A DNA stretch of 64,000 nucleotides, from positions 29,305,783 through 29,369,782 of the forward strand of contig OZ020269.1 of the NCBI GenBank assembly GCA_963971225.1, given 5' to 3'. A model generated the notes under the pieces. The model worked only from the letters and a program-made list of their open reading frames with translations. It was not told where the DNA came from and ran no database searches. The DNA is from Melieria omissa (lineage: Eukaryota; Arthropoda; Insecta; Diptera; Ulidiidae). Positions 35,154 through 46,890 of this stretch are shown one piece after another. The number at the start of each line of letters is the position of its first letter. The first letter of the stretch is position 1. The translations under genes and the position numbers were made by a program.

Positions 35154-35614
35154 TATATGTGTTTGTGTGCGTGTGTATTTGTTAAATTATTTTAATTTAT
35201 GCAATGCCCCTTTTACCGTTTAATACCCTACGGAAGGAGACCCATACTTATTAACATTTGCTTGTGCGTAGCACGAAATATCAATTGGATTGCCTGTAAC
35301 GCTAAAAGCTTCAAATTTGCATTCATTTGTTTGTATGTGTGTATGTGAGTGGGAGTGCATGAGAGTGTGAGGCTGTGTGCCTGCATGGACTCTGTGGGTT
35401 GGCGGATTTGTGTGGCTGTTTTGGGTTGTAATCCTTCGAGTGACTACTGGATTACGAACCAATATGCAAAGTCATGAGTTGAAGCCTTTAAACAACAACA
35501 TATTATTCAGCAACAACAATAATGACGTATGTAAAATAATTAGGAAAATGTGTTGAAATGATTAAAGTTAAATAAAAGCAATAAAACAACAAAAACTATT
35601 TTGTTGTATTTATA
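35154..35614. other. Non-coding stretch
   Basis: GT repeats at about 35161-35177 and 35330-35390. No supportable gene. Confidence 0.5.
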
Positions 35615-35616
35615 TA

Positions 35617-36241
35617 GGGTGTTTTTTTTAGAGGTATAGAACTTCGAATTGAAATAAAACACAAGAAAATCGTTTTAATGTCCATCAATTTGGCTTTATT
35701 GGAAGGATAATTTTATGCCATTAATGTTTAAATATGATTTCGGGCATGTGGCCGCCGCGGCTGGCTCGAATAAAGCCAATTCTACAGGTCCAATTTTCAA
35801 TCTTCCATAAAGTTGATGGACAAAGCTCCAATTGCTGTGCACGGTGGCGAATCGATTCATTCGGGTCCTCTTCAACTTTTTGCTCTACAGCGGCAATTGT
35901 TTCTTCGGTGCGCACTGTTCGACGTCTCTGCGGCTGCGTATTATCACATAGAGTAAACGTAGTGCGAAAACGACCCATGGTTAACCGATGGATGGACCGA
36001 TTTTGCTCTGATGGACGATTATGTCGACCATAAAATGGACGGAGCTTGCGGTAAACTTCGCGAACTGAACCATTATTTTCGAAATAAATTTGCACGATTT
36101 GCAAGCGTTGTTCTTTTGTCAACCTGTTCATGATGAAATGGCAAACCAAACTGAACATAAATGACATTAGAGTTGCCAGATTTGACCACAAAATGCCAGT
36201 TTTATCTCTATTCGAAAAACAAACCTCTAAAAAAAACACCT
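35617..36241 (-). mobile_element. Internally deleted mariner-like element (625 bp)
   Basis: The 19-bp terminal inverted repeats (35617-35635 and 36223-36241) differ at only the outermost base. Each has eight consecutive T or A residues. TA target duplications flank both ends (35615-35616, 36242-36243). The element carries the start and the extreme end of a transposase gene in one frame, so an internal deletion near 35795 removed the catalytic core. Confidence 0.92.
35721..36131 (-). CDS. Truncated mariner-family transposase: DNA-binding domain fused in frame to the C-terminal tail
   Basis: The family start is MNRLTKEQRLQIVQIYFE, at codon 37 of a frame opening at 36239; I chose it because residues before it do not look like the family. 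Residues 1 to about 110 carry the paired HTH region (EVYRKLRPFYGRHNRPSE; RRTVRTEETIAAVEQKVEED; SIRHRAQQLELCPSTLWKI). The frame then jumps to a C-terminal tail (TCRIGFIRASRGGHMPEIIF). The D,D,D catalytic core, which takes up most of a full transposase of about 340 residues, is missing. The product could bind the element ends but could not cut DNA. Whether it is expressed is unknown. The open frame across the deletion may be selected or a one-in-three chance. Confidence 0.7.
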   Translation of the reverse strand: MNRLTKEQRLQIVQIYFENNGSVREVYRKLRPFYGRHNRPSEQNRSIHRLTMGRFRTTFTLCDNTQPQRRRTVRTEETIAAVEQKVEEDPNESIRHRAQQLELCPSTLWKIENWTCRIGFIRASRGGHMPEIIFKH

Positions 36242-36243
36242 TA

Positions 36244-36685
36244 TAAATTATTTTATATGTTAAAAATAAAAATTAGACATGAATTGAATTGAATTTATTC
36301 GTTTTTTGTATAAATATAATTTTTTTTTAATATTGACTTAATTTGCTTATTATGTAACTTAAATAAAAAAAAATTTCTCAAACCCAAGGAATGCAATTCA
36401 GGTTTTAGTTGTAAAATTGTTGTATAATTGTTGTATAATTTATGATTATATGTATATATTTTTACAATATATGGGAAACTGTAAAAACATTTTAAAAGAA
36501 ACATTTTTTGTGTTTCCAATTCTCAAATATTTATCTAGCAACATCAAATCCACAATAAGATTTTATGATATATTTTTGTATATTTTCAATAATTTTGTTG
36601 TGTCGCACATTGTGATACCTTCTGACAGAATAAAACCAAATTAGATGTTTTTTGGTTATATTTATCAATATTTCTATTTTTTAAT
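36244..36685. other. AT-rich non-coding stretch
   Basis: Extremely AT-rich, with TTGTTGTATAAT repeated around 36417-36440. No supportable gene. Confidence 0.55.
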
Positions 36686-36689
36686 TTTT

Positions 36690-38480
36690 TTTTGCTTTAA
36701 GGACTTATGGGTCCTGTCACACTTTGTGACAAAAAAGTAATGGCAATTATATTGCTTTGTGGCACTTTTTTAAAAATATCCGAGATGTTTGTATCATCAG
36801 GGCTTGAACTGCATGTATTGTGACACTTTGTGATAAATAACAAAACAAACAATATTTCAAAGCAGTATTTTGCTTTAAAGTATTGTTTGCTATATTTCAC
36901 AATTTTGTTGTGCTTTTAAGACTTATAATGTCTGCATTGTGACACTTCTGGGATATTTTGAGTCGCACTTTTAAATATTTCCAATCTTTTCGTGCTTTCA
37001 GTGTTTGATCTGTGGCAGATTTTTCAATATTTCCATTTTTTTTGTGTAGAAGGATAAAAACTGCGTGTAGTATGACACTTTTGCTTTTTTTCCAAATTTT
37101 TTGTACTATTAGAACTCATGGTGATATTATGTGATCGCAATTGACAAATTAAATGCCAATTAAAATACTTTGGGGCTAATCGTATTTTTTTCCAACTTCT
37201 AATTTGTTGGTACCATCAGGATTAATGCCGTGAGCAATGTGGCGTTAATAAGTGTAAGCAAAATTACTTTACTGCACTTTTTTCGATGCTTAAAATTTTT
37301 TGCACTAACAGGACTAAAGTTGTGGTTGATATTTCACTTGTGTGACACTATGAGACAAATTAATATTGCTTTGTGATCAAATTTTCAGTATTAAAAACGT
37401 TTGGTTTTCCCACCAGGACTTATAATGAGTATATTATGATACGTGTGACACTTTGTGACAAATTAATATTGCTTTGTGACCAATTTTTCGATATTAAAAA
37501 TTGTTTGTTTTACCACCAAGAGTTAGAATGAGTGTATTGTGATATGTGTGACAAATTAATATTGCTTTATGATTGATTTTTAAATATTTAAAATTATTTA
37601 TTTTACCGCCAGGAGTTAAAATGATATATTAGTATTGCTGTGTGACCAATTTTTCAATATTAAAAATAGTTTGTTTTACCACCAAGAGTTAGAATGAGTG
37701 TATTGTGATATATGTGGCAGATTAATATTGCTGTATGACTAATTTTTAAATGTTTAAAGTTATTTATTTTACCACCAGGAGTTAAAATGAGTGCATTGTG
37801 ATATGTGATGCACTGGGTAATATATTAATATTGCTTTGTGATACATTTTTTAATATTAATGATTTATTTGTTTTACCACCAGGACTTATAATGAGTGTAT
37901 TGTGACATGTGTGACACTTTGTGATATATTAATATTGCTGTGTGACCAATTTTCCAATATTAAAAATTGTTTGCTTTGCCACCAAGAGTTAGAATGAGTG
38001 TATTGTGATATGTGTGACAGATTAATATTGCTTTATGATTAATTTTTAAATGCTTAAAGTTATTTATTTTACCACCAGGAGTTAAAATGAGTGCATTGTG
38101 ATATATTAATATTGCTTTGTGATAAATTTTTTGATATTAATGACATTTGTTTTACCACCAGGACTTATAATGAGTATATTGTGACATGTGTGATACTTTG
38201 TGAGAAATTTATATTGCTTTGTAACCAATTTTCCAATATTAAAAATTGTTTGCTTTACCACCAAGAGTTAAAATGAGTGTATTGTGACATTTGTGACAAA
38301 TTAATATTGCTTTATGGTCAAGTTTTTAAATATTAAAGATTATTTATTTTATCACCAGTGCTTACAATGAGTGTATTGTGACATGTGTGACACTTTGTGA
38401 CAACAAATAAATGTCAACTATTGTGCTTTAAAATCGTAGCGTTGACAGTGCTATCGTTTGACATAAAGTCACACATGACA
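36690..38480 (+). repeat. Minisatellite of about 95-bp units with higher-order ABC organisation
   Basis: A unit of roughly 72-107 bp repeats from about 37411 to 38400, with more diverged units back to 36690. Each unit has ACCACCAGGACTTATAATGAG or a variant, then GTATTGTGACATGTGTGACA and TTAATATTGCTTTGTGA. Three anchor variants recur: A (AGGACTTATAATGAG), B (AAGAGTTAGAATGAG) and C (AGGAGTTAAAATGAG). They begin near 37411 A, 37513 B, 37604 C, 37676 B, 37770 C, 37875 A, 37976 B, 38070 C, 38150 A, 38257 B and 38350 (variant). A-to-A and B-to-B distances of about 275-281 bp indicate a three-unit higher-order repeat. The function is unknown. Confidence 0.88.
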
Positions 38481-38678
38481 TTTATCACAAAATGCTATCA
38501 CACATTGTACATAGAATTATTGACACATTAATGCGACGTGAACTACTTTTGAATGGCATTTGGTTGTAGCAGATTTTTCACTGCAATTGACATTGCAAGA
38601 ACAAAAAGAAAACATCATGAAAATTTAAAAAACCACAAAATATGGTCAACACCAGAATGAGGAAAACACAAAATGCAT

Positions 38679-38710
<32 letters not shown>

Positions 38711-40245
38711 CTGTTTGCGTACTTTATTTAGAGTTGATTACCGGCGAGCGGGCGCCTGAACGTCACGACGGGTTATTACGTTGCTGGCTGTCGCTCAGCA
38801 CATCCTGCTCGCTCGTCATTCAGCTAGCCATCCAGTCAGCCAACGGTAATGGTCAGTAGGTGCTGCCAGCGGCGTTGTTGTAGGTGTCAACGCCAACATG
38901 AGCGGCGCACATTGCGCTGCTTACACCAGCGGCTGTACGTATGGCTTAATGTGTGTATGTATGAGTGTGTGTGTGTGTGTCTTACAGCATATGGCGTGTG
39001 GCATGTAATCATCTGTGCGACTTTGTCTCCACTACAGATGTGCGCGTACTCCTCGGCGTCGTTGCCCTTGTCCTGACAGCGTTGCACTCCGCAGCCGCGC
39101 TCATTCTTTGCGCTTCATTCATTAAATTCCTCGAGTTGGCCAGCGACCAGGACGACGCAGCAACGTGCATGCAGACTGACAGCAGCCATCAGGGGAGACA
39201 CAGGCAGCGCCTTGTCGCCTGTTTGCTGTTAGTTTTGTCGGCGACTTGCAGCGTTCGCCTGCACTTTATGTACATTTCGGCATTGGCGGCGCTGCCGTTC
39301 CGTGGCTCATTTCCCCATTTCCCAAGCGCCGCGTGCCGCTGTTGCTCGAAAATTACTTTGGCTATGCACTTTAGCTTCGTTCGGCGCCGCACACCGCTGC
39401 TGCTTGTGATTCGCGCACGAAATTACGGTTTTTAATTTGTTTTTGCTGCACGTGGCAGCGCTGGGACTTGGCGATGTTGCGCTGCCAGCAGATTTTTATC
39501 AATTCGTTTTGTTTTTGTTTTTTGCCGCTGTGCCGCTTGGATGTTTTTTCTTCTTTGCCTTCCTTTAGTGTTTTCATTTTGCTAGTGTCCTTTTCTGTTG
39601 CCGTTGTTATCGTTGTTGTTGTTGTTTGGTTGGCTCATTGTTTTTGGCAGTCCTTTAAGAATATCCTTGGACAGGATTTCTTTTATTAGCGTAGTCGTAG
39701 TTGGCTTGCTTTCGTTTCATTTGAGTTCATCGCATCTGCCGTCTCTGTCGCTCGGTGTTAAATGGTTTCTTTTTTTTATTACACTTGTTCTTTGGCGCTT
39801 TCGCTGTGCCGCTGGCGCTTTTTTTTCGTTTGGCGCAATTTCGTCCTGATTCTGTGCTTTGATAAAGTGTTGCTGACCATTTCGGTAATTGTTTCTATGC
39901 TACGTTGTTGTTTTTGGCCACTCATTTGCGTAAGTAAGAGCGGGAAGAGTACAAACACTCTTACTTAGTCGAGCAACGAGTTCGGGACTACAAATGCGGA
40001 GCTATGAATTTGTTTCGGTTGTTGGCCAAAAAACATTTCGCAATTTGTATGCAAAAGAGCAACAAATTTTTCAATGCAGTTGTGAGCCCCTTTTTCTTGT
40101 TTTTTGGTGTTTAAAGTGTTGGACAGAGTTTTATGTGCTGAATTTTTTTGTTTTAGTGGCAAACAACTGTAAATAACGGTGTGCACATTCTTGGACGTAA
40201 CGGCACATATCAGAGAGCTGAAATAAAATAAAAATGCCTAACCAG
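38481..40245. other. Non-coding stretch, partly G+C-rich
   Basis: An ACA trinucleotide run lies at 38681-38711 and GT repeats at about 38965-38980. From 38740 to 39480 the G+C content rises and open frames overlap on both strands, with no recognisable domain. It may be regulatory or untranslated DNA of an unseen gene. Confidence 0.5.
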
Positions 40246-40260
40246 AGCTTGGGATGGGGA

Positions 40261-40660
40261 ATGAGAAGAAGCACTTGGAAGGAGTTCTAAAATTTTTTTG
40301 AAAGCGGCATACAAATGTCGCTGCCTTTGGGGCAATGGAAAGGAAATCTACCAAAAAGGGTCTGGTGCTAAATGAGGGGAAGAAGAAGTATATGTTTTTT
40401 TCCACACGCAGAGACTCGCAGCGGCTAGGGTCTTGTTTTTGAAGTAGTCAAGGAGTTTGTCTGCCTTGGCAGCGCCATAAACAGTAACAATGATGTGAGC
40501 CTGGAGATAAAGCAAAGGATTACTCTTGCTACTAAGGTCTCGGTAGGAAATTGAGTAGCGATGACCTCTCGAGACCGACAAAACTTTCACTCTTAAAGAC
40601 GCTCATTTTGACTGTGGTCCTTTATGGCGGAGAAGGACGAAAGGACCTTCGGGGATGCTT
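40261..40660 (+). pseudogene. RTE-type LINE relic, upstream part
   Basis: Plus-strand frames read STKKGLVLNEGKKKYMFF and then GVCLGSAINSNNDVSLEIKQ followed by RITLATKVS. These match the segment after the RT active site of fly RTE-like LINEs (K-x-G-L-x-x-N-x-x-K-x-K-Y-M; F-V-x-L-G-x-x-I-N). Stops and frameshifts are present. The relic is interrupted at about 40661 by a TAAAA array and resumes near 40920. Confidence 0.8.
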
Positions 40661-40890
40661 CGCAAAGTAAAATAAAATAAAAAATATAAAATAAAATAAA
40701 ATAAAATAAAATAAAATAAAATAAAATAAAATAAAATAAAATAAAATAAAATAAGATAAAATAAGATAAAATAAAATACAATGAAACAAATTAAAAATAA
40801 ATAAAATAAAAAAAATATATTAATGAATCAATAAAAGAATAAAAATAAAATAAAATAAAATTCAATAAATTAAATTAAAATAAAATAAAT
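40661..40890 (+). repeat. TAAAA pentanucleotide array within the RTE relic
   Basis: About 23 near-perfect TAAAA units (40665-40780) are followed by degenerate A/T-rich units to 40890. They lie between two parts of one LINE relic. Confidence 0.9.
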
Positions 40891-40919
40891 GCCATGTTTG
40901 TTTTGGCGACGACAATCGA

Positions 40920-41120
40920 ATACGAACCAATAACGAGCAGTTTGAGCACAGCAAATCACTATTTACTCTGGCTTAGCCATGTCTGCCGTATGGACGATGA
41001 ATTTGCGGAGAAAAAGGTGTTCGACGCGGTAGACCGTGTCCTAGAAGGACCTAGTTGAGCACGCCCTATCATCTTCTGATGTGACGAACTGGTGATGGGT
41101 TGTTATGGCCATTTTAGTTC
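40920..41120 (+). pseudogene. RTE-type LINE relic, C-terminal part
   Basis: A plus-strand frame reads YLLWLSHVCRMDDEFAEKKV and then FDAVDRVLEGPS. This matches the family's conserved R-W-L-G-H-V-x-R-M-D-D-x-x-x-x-x-x-V-F-D-A segment, which follows the region seen at 40261-40660. The expected intervening residues are replaced by the TAAAA array. Confidence 0.75.
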
Positions 41121-42365
41121 CAACTTCCTACGCACAGGACTTACTTACGTAATCAGGCAGTTGTATCAGTTATATGTGTTGAAATGTAGTTCTTCTTGCA
41201 GTAGTTGGAAGCCTTCATAGATCCCAATGAACTCCTATCTATCGACATTCCTCTCATCCTGTCGAGTAATTGGTCGAAGCAACCCACATCTTTATCTCAC
41301 ATATTCAGTTAATTTAATGTCAATTTATGCCATTGACGCGTGCTGTCCATAAACATTTGCATCAAATCAAAGTTAGAGTAAACGTTTTTTTTTTTTAATT
41401 CTAAAGTGAGAATAAAGCCCCGGAATTATGCTGCCCAGAAAAGCATGAAAAACAAATTAAGAACATTTCTTGCAAGTAAAAACTTCAAAGTAATGAAATG
41501 TTTGCGTATGTCGGCTGCCACTTGAAAGCTTGTGTCACCGCAAGCATATTAACCGCAAAGGCACCTGCGACAGTCACAGCAGCAGCCACAGGAGCGCTGC
41601 GTGAAGGGCGCAAAAAATGTTGATGTGACATTAATTTATCGTTAGCCACCGGCTGAGGTCAAAGCAGGCGCACACACGAGATGAAGTGTTTTTGGCATGC
41701 TGCTCTTTTCAGTTCTAATGGCGTAATGATGGCATTTAGCTAGGTGATAAATATGTCGATAATGCCAATGACACATTGACACCAACGACACATTGATTAA
41801 TGGTGATTTGTGCTTCGGAAGTTAGGTAAAAATTTGCGTATGAAGTGCGGTTGGCTTAAGGATTTCTCAGAGCTTTTTGAAATTAGTTGAGAAAGATACA
41901 CTTTTGTTTTAGGTTTAAGTAATGTGGAACTTCAATTTAGCAATTAAATGAAAATGTAAAAAATAAAAAAAGTTTTAAGACAATTAGAAAAAATGTTATA
42001 CTGTATTTTAAATTTAAGTTGCTTTATGCTTGTTGCATGAATTTATCTTCGGCATTTAATTTTACCTTTGATGTGGGTGAAGCAGTAGGGAAGAGAAGGT
42101 AGTGAGGAGTGGGGAGAGTGAAATAAAACACGCAATAAAAACGCAGTTATAAGAGCAGTTGACGGTTTGCAATGTGTTGGGGTAACTTTACACTGTGACA
42201 ATAAAAAGAAAACCATTTTACAATCACTTATGTTATTTATTAACTTCGATTTATCAACGTCAAAAACGTCGATTTCGTAAATAATTTATTGTATATAAAA
42301 ATTTAATTATTATAAAAGTTCCAAACAATTGAGTTGAATGTATTTTTTATATTCTATTGCATTTG
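41121..42365. other. Non-coding stretch
   Basis: No supportable gene. A more complex block lies at about 41480-41830. Confidence 0.5.
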
Positions 42366-42884
42366 ATTTGATGTTGTTTATTTGATTTGATTTGATTTGA
42401 TTTGATTTTATTTTATTTTATTTTATTTTATTTTATTTTATTTTATTTTATTTTATTTTATTTTATTTTATTTTATTTTATTTTATTTTATTTTATTTTA
42501 TGTTGTTATATTTTATGGTATTTTATTTTATTTTATTTTATTTTATTTTATTTTATTTTATTTTATTTTATTTTATTTTATGTTATTGTATTTTAATTTA
42601 TTTTATTTTATTTTATTTTATTTTATTTTATTTTATTTTATTTTATTTTATTTTATTTTTTTTTGGTTTAATTTAATTTATTTTATTGTATTTTATTTTA
42701 TTTCATTTCATTTCATTTTATTTTATTTTATTTTATTTTATTTTATTTTATTTTATTTTATTTTATTTTATTTTATTTTATTTTATTTTATTTTATTTTA
42801 TTTTATTTTATTTTATTTTATTTTATTTTATTTTATTTCATTTTATTTATTTTATTTTATTTTATTTTATTTTATTTTATTTTT
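42366..42884 (+). repeat. TTTTA array (about 500 bp), inverted relative to the other two arrays
   Basis: TTTGA units lead into TTTTA units, interrupted by degenerate islands at about 42500-42520, 42581-42598, 42655-42690 and 42701-42716. The orientation is the reverse complement of the arrays at 22.1 and 40.7 kb. The Ile-Leu-Phe-Tyr-Phe frames are artefacts. Confidence 0.95.
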
Positions 42885-45800
42885 CATTGTTAATATTATT
42901 TATCTCAATCGTTTCCCTTCAATTAATTCGATTAAATTTCTTTGTATTATTTTATTGGGTAATAAAACATATGTAATATTAATTTATGGCATCCATCTCT
43001 GATCTTAGGAAAAATTGCTGACAATTTCACTATGAATTTGCATGTTTTCGCATTTGACTTCGCAGTGTAGTTCACTCATCTCTCACACCCACTCACATCT
43101 AGTTAGCGGCCTCAAGTGGGTGAAATTATTTTAGGCTGCCAATAAAAATCTCAACGCGGCAATAAAAAATACTTTTACAACAAAAACTACAATAAAACAA
43201 CTACAATAATAACAAAAACAACAACAAATATGGCCAAAATCAACAAAACGTAATAGCAATGACAACAATAAATATGCGAAATGTTAATGGCTGAGCGAAC
43301 ATAGAAGAAGAAGCACCGGCAGCAACAACAACAACAGCAGCGGCGACAGTTGAATTATCGTGTACACATTTGTCGAGCGTGCGGTGAAGTGCGGTCATAA
43401 TTCATTTCATTAAAATGTCACAAAATTGTTATTGCTGCCCGAAGTTCATGTTGTTGTTATTGTTGTTGTTGTTTTACTGGTGCTGTTGCTGATGCTGATG
43501 CTGTTGATATCTGCATTAGGCCCATGTGTTGTGGCTGAACGAATTGCCAACTGCGCTCCACGCGGCGCTGACACTGGCGCCGACAGCACTGTTGCTGTTG
43601 TTGTTGTTGTTTCTATACATTAACCACCCGCCTACGCCACCAGTGCACGGCCACTTAAGTTATTAGCAATTTGGGTGAATTTGTTGCTGCCGGTTGTTGG
43701 TGGTTGGGTTTGGCTGTCGTTGCCACATAAAATATTTCAGCGACATTTTTCAAGATTATGCAAACACCAGCGCGCACACAAACAAACATATTTGTATATG
43801 AAGATGTATGTGCGTGCTGGCGGCGTGATGTGGCATTTCGTGTGGCTTCCATGCCACTGTCGGGTGACTCCTCGTGTGCGTCAGGTGAACGAAAAACGGA
43901 AGCGGAAACGATGTTTGTTTTAAATTTTGTGATGTGCATGCAGCCTTTGCGCCAGTCACAGCGGCGCGATTTAAATAATGAAAATTGCTCGGGCGGGTGA
44001 GGTGAATTATGTGGACATGTGTGGGGGGAGGGGCGGTGCAGGCGCTGCAGCACCTGGAGGCTCACGCTTTAGCGCATGCGATGAACAATTCTGCGCATAA
44101 TTTCATTCGGCTTTGTTTTGCTGTTACGAACATTGTGGCGGTGGGGAGGGGGCAAAGGGGACGGGGGTGTCACTTGTTGATGTGGCGCATTAAGCATGAA
44201 ACATGTAACAAATGTGTAGCACACTCATTCACTCATTCACCTCTTTGTTGTTGGGTGCACATTAAAAAAAAGGATGCAAATGTAGCAACGGCAACTCTGG
44301 CAGCAAAAAAGGTGAAATCAACAAAACTTCGCGGCCATAATAAAGTCATTATAAAAACAGTTATTTTTAATGGTGCCACGTGAAGCGGCCAACTACAACT
44401 ACAACAATAACAATAGTTAGTTGCAAGTGGCAAAACGACAGCGAGTAGCGGCCACAATGACGCATCATTTTTCAGCGGCCCCCAGGCGCCCGGCTACAGC
44501 TTTCCTGTGGGCGCGCGGCGGAACCAAAACGAGCCGGACCGAGCAGTGGCAGAGAGGAAGAATTTTTAATGCGCCAGCAAAGTACGGAAATTGTTGTATT
44601 TGCATAGTGAACAGTCGGCGGCAACAAAATAAAAAAGGTGTCATAATTAAAACATTGCGCCCGGACGAGTAGCTCGGCGTTTGGGATCGGGATTTGTTGG
44701 CGGCTGTGTGTGTGTGTGTAGGTGGGTGTGGGTGTGTTGGTGGCACATTTAAATGGCGTCCAAATGAAAGCGAAACGGCATGAGCTGCCAACATTTTATA
44801 TTTATGGTCGCGTCATGAATTAATGAATGCCGACCAGTAGTGGTGCGTAAATGGGCGCTTAAAACACACACACACACAGTCACTTACACACACAATAAAA
44901 ACTTAACCGCTTACTAGATGCATAAAAAGCGCCCACAAAGGACAAAGAATGATAAGGCAGCCGCTTAACGGTCAAAACGCAGCAGCGAGAAAGTTTACTG
45001 CGATTTTAGCTGCGGCGCATTTTTAAGGTTATGGAATTTTTGGTCCAAAAAATTTGCTTAAATTCATGAAATGTCTTCAGTGCACCGACACACACACACA
45101 TACATTCATATATATCACACACACATACATATATAGGCAACGAATTTTTTATGTATGTGAGTGCTCGCGCAAAGTTTTCCGTTTTTGGGGACGAGGCAAA
45201 AAGTTGCCAAAGCTGAAAAGTTCCTGTTTTTGTTTTTGGTATGTTGGCTTTGGTGTGGGGCAGCAGAGTTTTGCGGCAAGGTCGTGCAATGCTTTCGGTG
45301 CGTTTTCAGGTGTTTGTGGCATGCGGCTTAGGGCGGCCAACCGAGCGGGCGGACGTTGCACTTTGGTCGTTTGCAGCATGGCGTACCGCGTTGGTGACTT
45401 TGGTTAATGAGTAAAAAATGATGTTGACATATTTTTGATAAAAATAAAAATAAAATAAAAAGTATTAATTGTTGTTGGCTTTAATACTTTGAAATGCCCT
45501 AACGGACCACTTTAACATATCACTAAATCACACTTAAAAGTGTCGGTCCACTTTATTTATTTGCAAAGTTCGACTTCAGTTTCTCATTCATTTGCATGTA
45601 AGTAAAAATAAAAAATAAAAGTGTACTATTTGAATTTACTGAATAATATTTACCTAAATTTGACAGTTGTAGACGACAGATTGTTTCGATTGTTTAGCAT
45701 TGAGTCAGTTGCGGATTCAAGAACCCTCCTGAAATATTAGGATCAACTTTAAAACAACATACAAAATAAAAGGTATTTAATGAATATTAAAGAGTTACTT

Positions 45801-46116
45801 TTTGAAATCTCCTACTCGAATTATTATTATATTAAATATTATTATTATAATATTTTTCTGAATCCCCCCTGCATTGAGTACAAAGAAAGAAACTATCATT
45901 GTGAAAACCCATTACAAAAATGGGGAAATAATAGACTGAGATCGATTAGGTCGGAATTGCATCTAATGTTTCTAAAATGTAAAAAAAGTGAAAAACAAAT
46001 TAAAAAAAAAACTGGTTCCATTATGAACAGAAAGTTCCTCAACCGACAGGGTCTATCAAAAACTTTACTACAAACGAGAGTATCACCGAAAACCTGAAAT
46101 ATCTATTCAGCAGTGT
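42885..46116. other. Non-coding stretch with microsatellites
   Basis: CAA/TTG runs lie near 43210-43225, 43325-43337, 43450-43474 and 43592-43608. GT/CA runs lie near 44706-44720, 44863-44878 and 45089-45125. Several overlapping ORFs at 43650-45400 lack domains. No supportable gene. Confidence 0.5.
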
Positions 46117-46235
46117 TCACAAGCAGTGGCGCACACAGGAGTTAACTTGGAGGAAGGGTTTGCGTACAACTTTTGAGCTGAATACCATTTGAAGCCATTT
46201 TTGTACACATCAACTTAAAATTTTGCGTAGTACCG
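46117..46235. mobile_element. hAT-like MITE fragment (relative of the 12.75-kb element)
   Basis: It begins CAGTGGCGCACAC and then shares TTTGCGTACAACTTTTGAG and AATACCATT, in order, with the reverse complement of 12751-12895. The far end and target duplication were not found. Confidence 0.6.
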
Positions 46236-46713
46236 CAGATAACTTTGACGAGAAAACTCCACCTCCACTCGCCGACTCACTGAGGCGTTCAAACCAGCAA
46301 ACCATGCATTGCACCAGCTATGCGTTCAATATGAGTGACGAAGCAAAGTGAAGTGAATGCCGATGTTTAGAAACAAACCATATTCATTGATGCGGCAAAT
46401 TTTTATCTGAATGGATACGTCAACAAATACAATTTTCGTATTTCCACAAAGAATTTTCTCGCGCAATTTCGACTTAAAGCAGTGGGATTTTTTTTTAGAT
46501 CTGTATTTCTGGCTTATGCGAATAAACTAGAAATACTTTCTTAACTTAAAGTTGAGATTCAACGCATCATTGCCAACATGTCAACAAATTCGAGAAATAG
46601 CAAAGACCAGTGATTAGAGCGCCGGCGGGCCCATTTGCTGGAAATTTTATTCCATATATAACACCGTGTGACAAAAATGAAAAAATTTTTTCACACTGGA
46701 AAAAATCCATATG

Positions 46714-46890
46714 GGCGTGAAACTAGAGACCAAACATAGTAATACCGCGTACTCAGTTTTTCATTTCTACATCCTTTGTCCTTTTAAAAGGACTTCAAAA
46801 TCTTGAAAGGGATAAAAATTAACAAAAATATAAAAAAATCCTTAACCTCGTTAGAATAAAGCGATATGTACAACAAATGAAAGAGGAAGG
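46714..46890 (+). repeat. Dispersed repeat, copy 2 (shared with about 3592-3770)
   Basis: GGCGTGAAACTAGAG, ACTCAGTTTTTCATT, CCTTTTAAAAGGACTT and CAAATGAAAGAGGAA are collinear with the first copy. Family unknown. Confidence 0.5.

Noticed and set aside
37390..38400. CRISPR-like array
   Set aside because: Units are continuous tandem repeats without unique spacers, in eukaryotic DNA.
42402..43002. Plus-strand ORFs rich in Phe-Ile-Leu-Tyr
   Set aside because: Translations of the TTTTA array.
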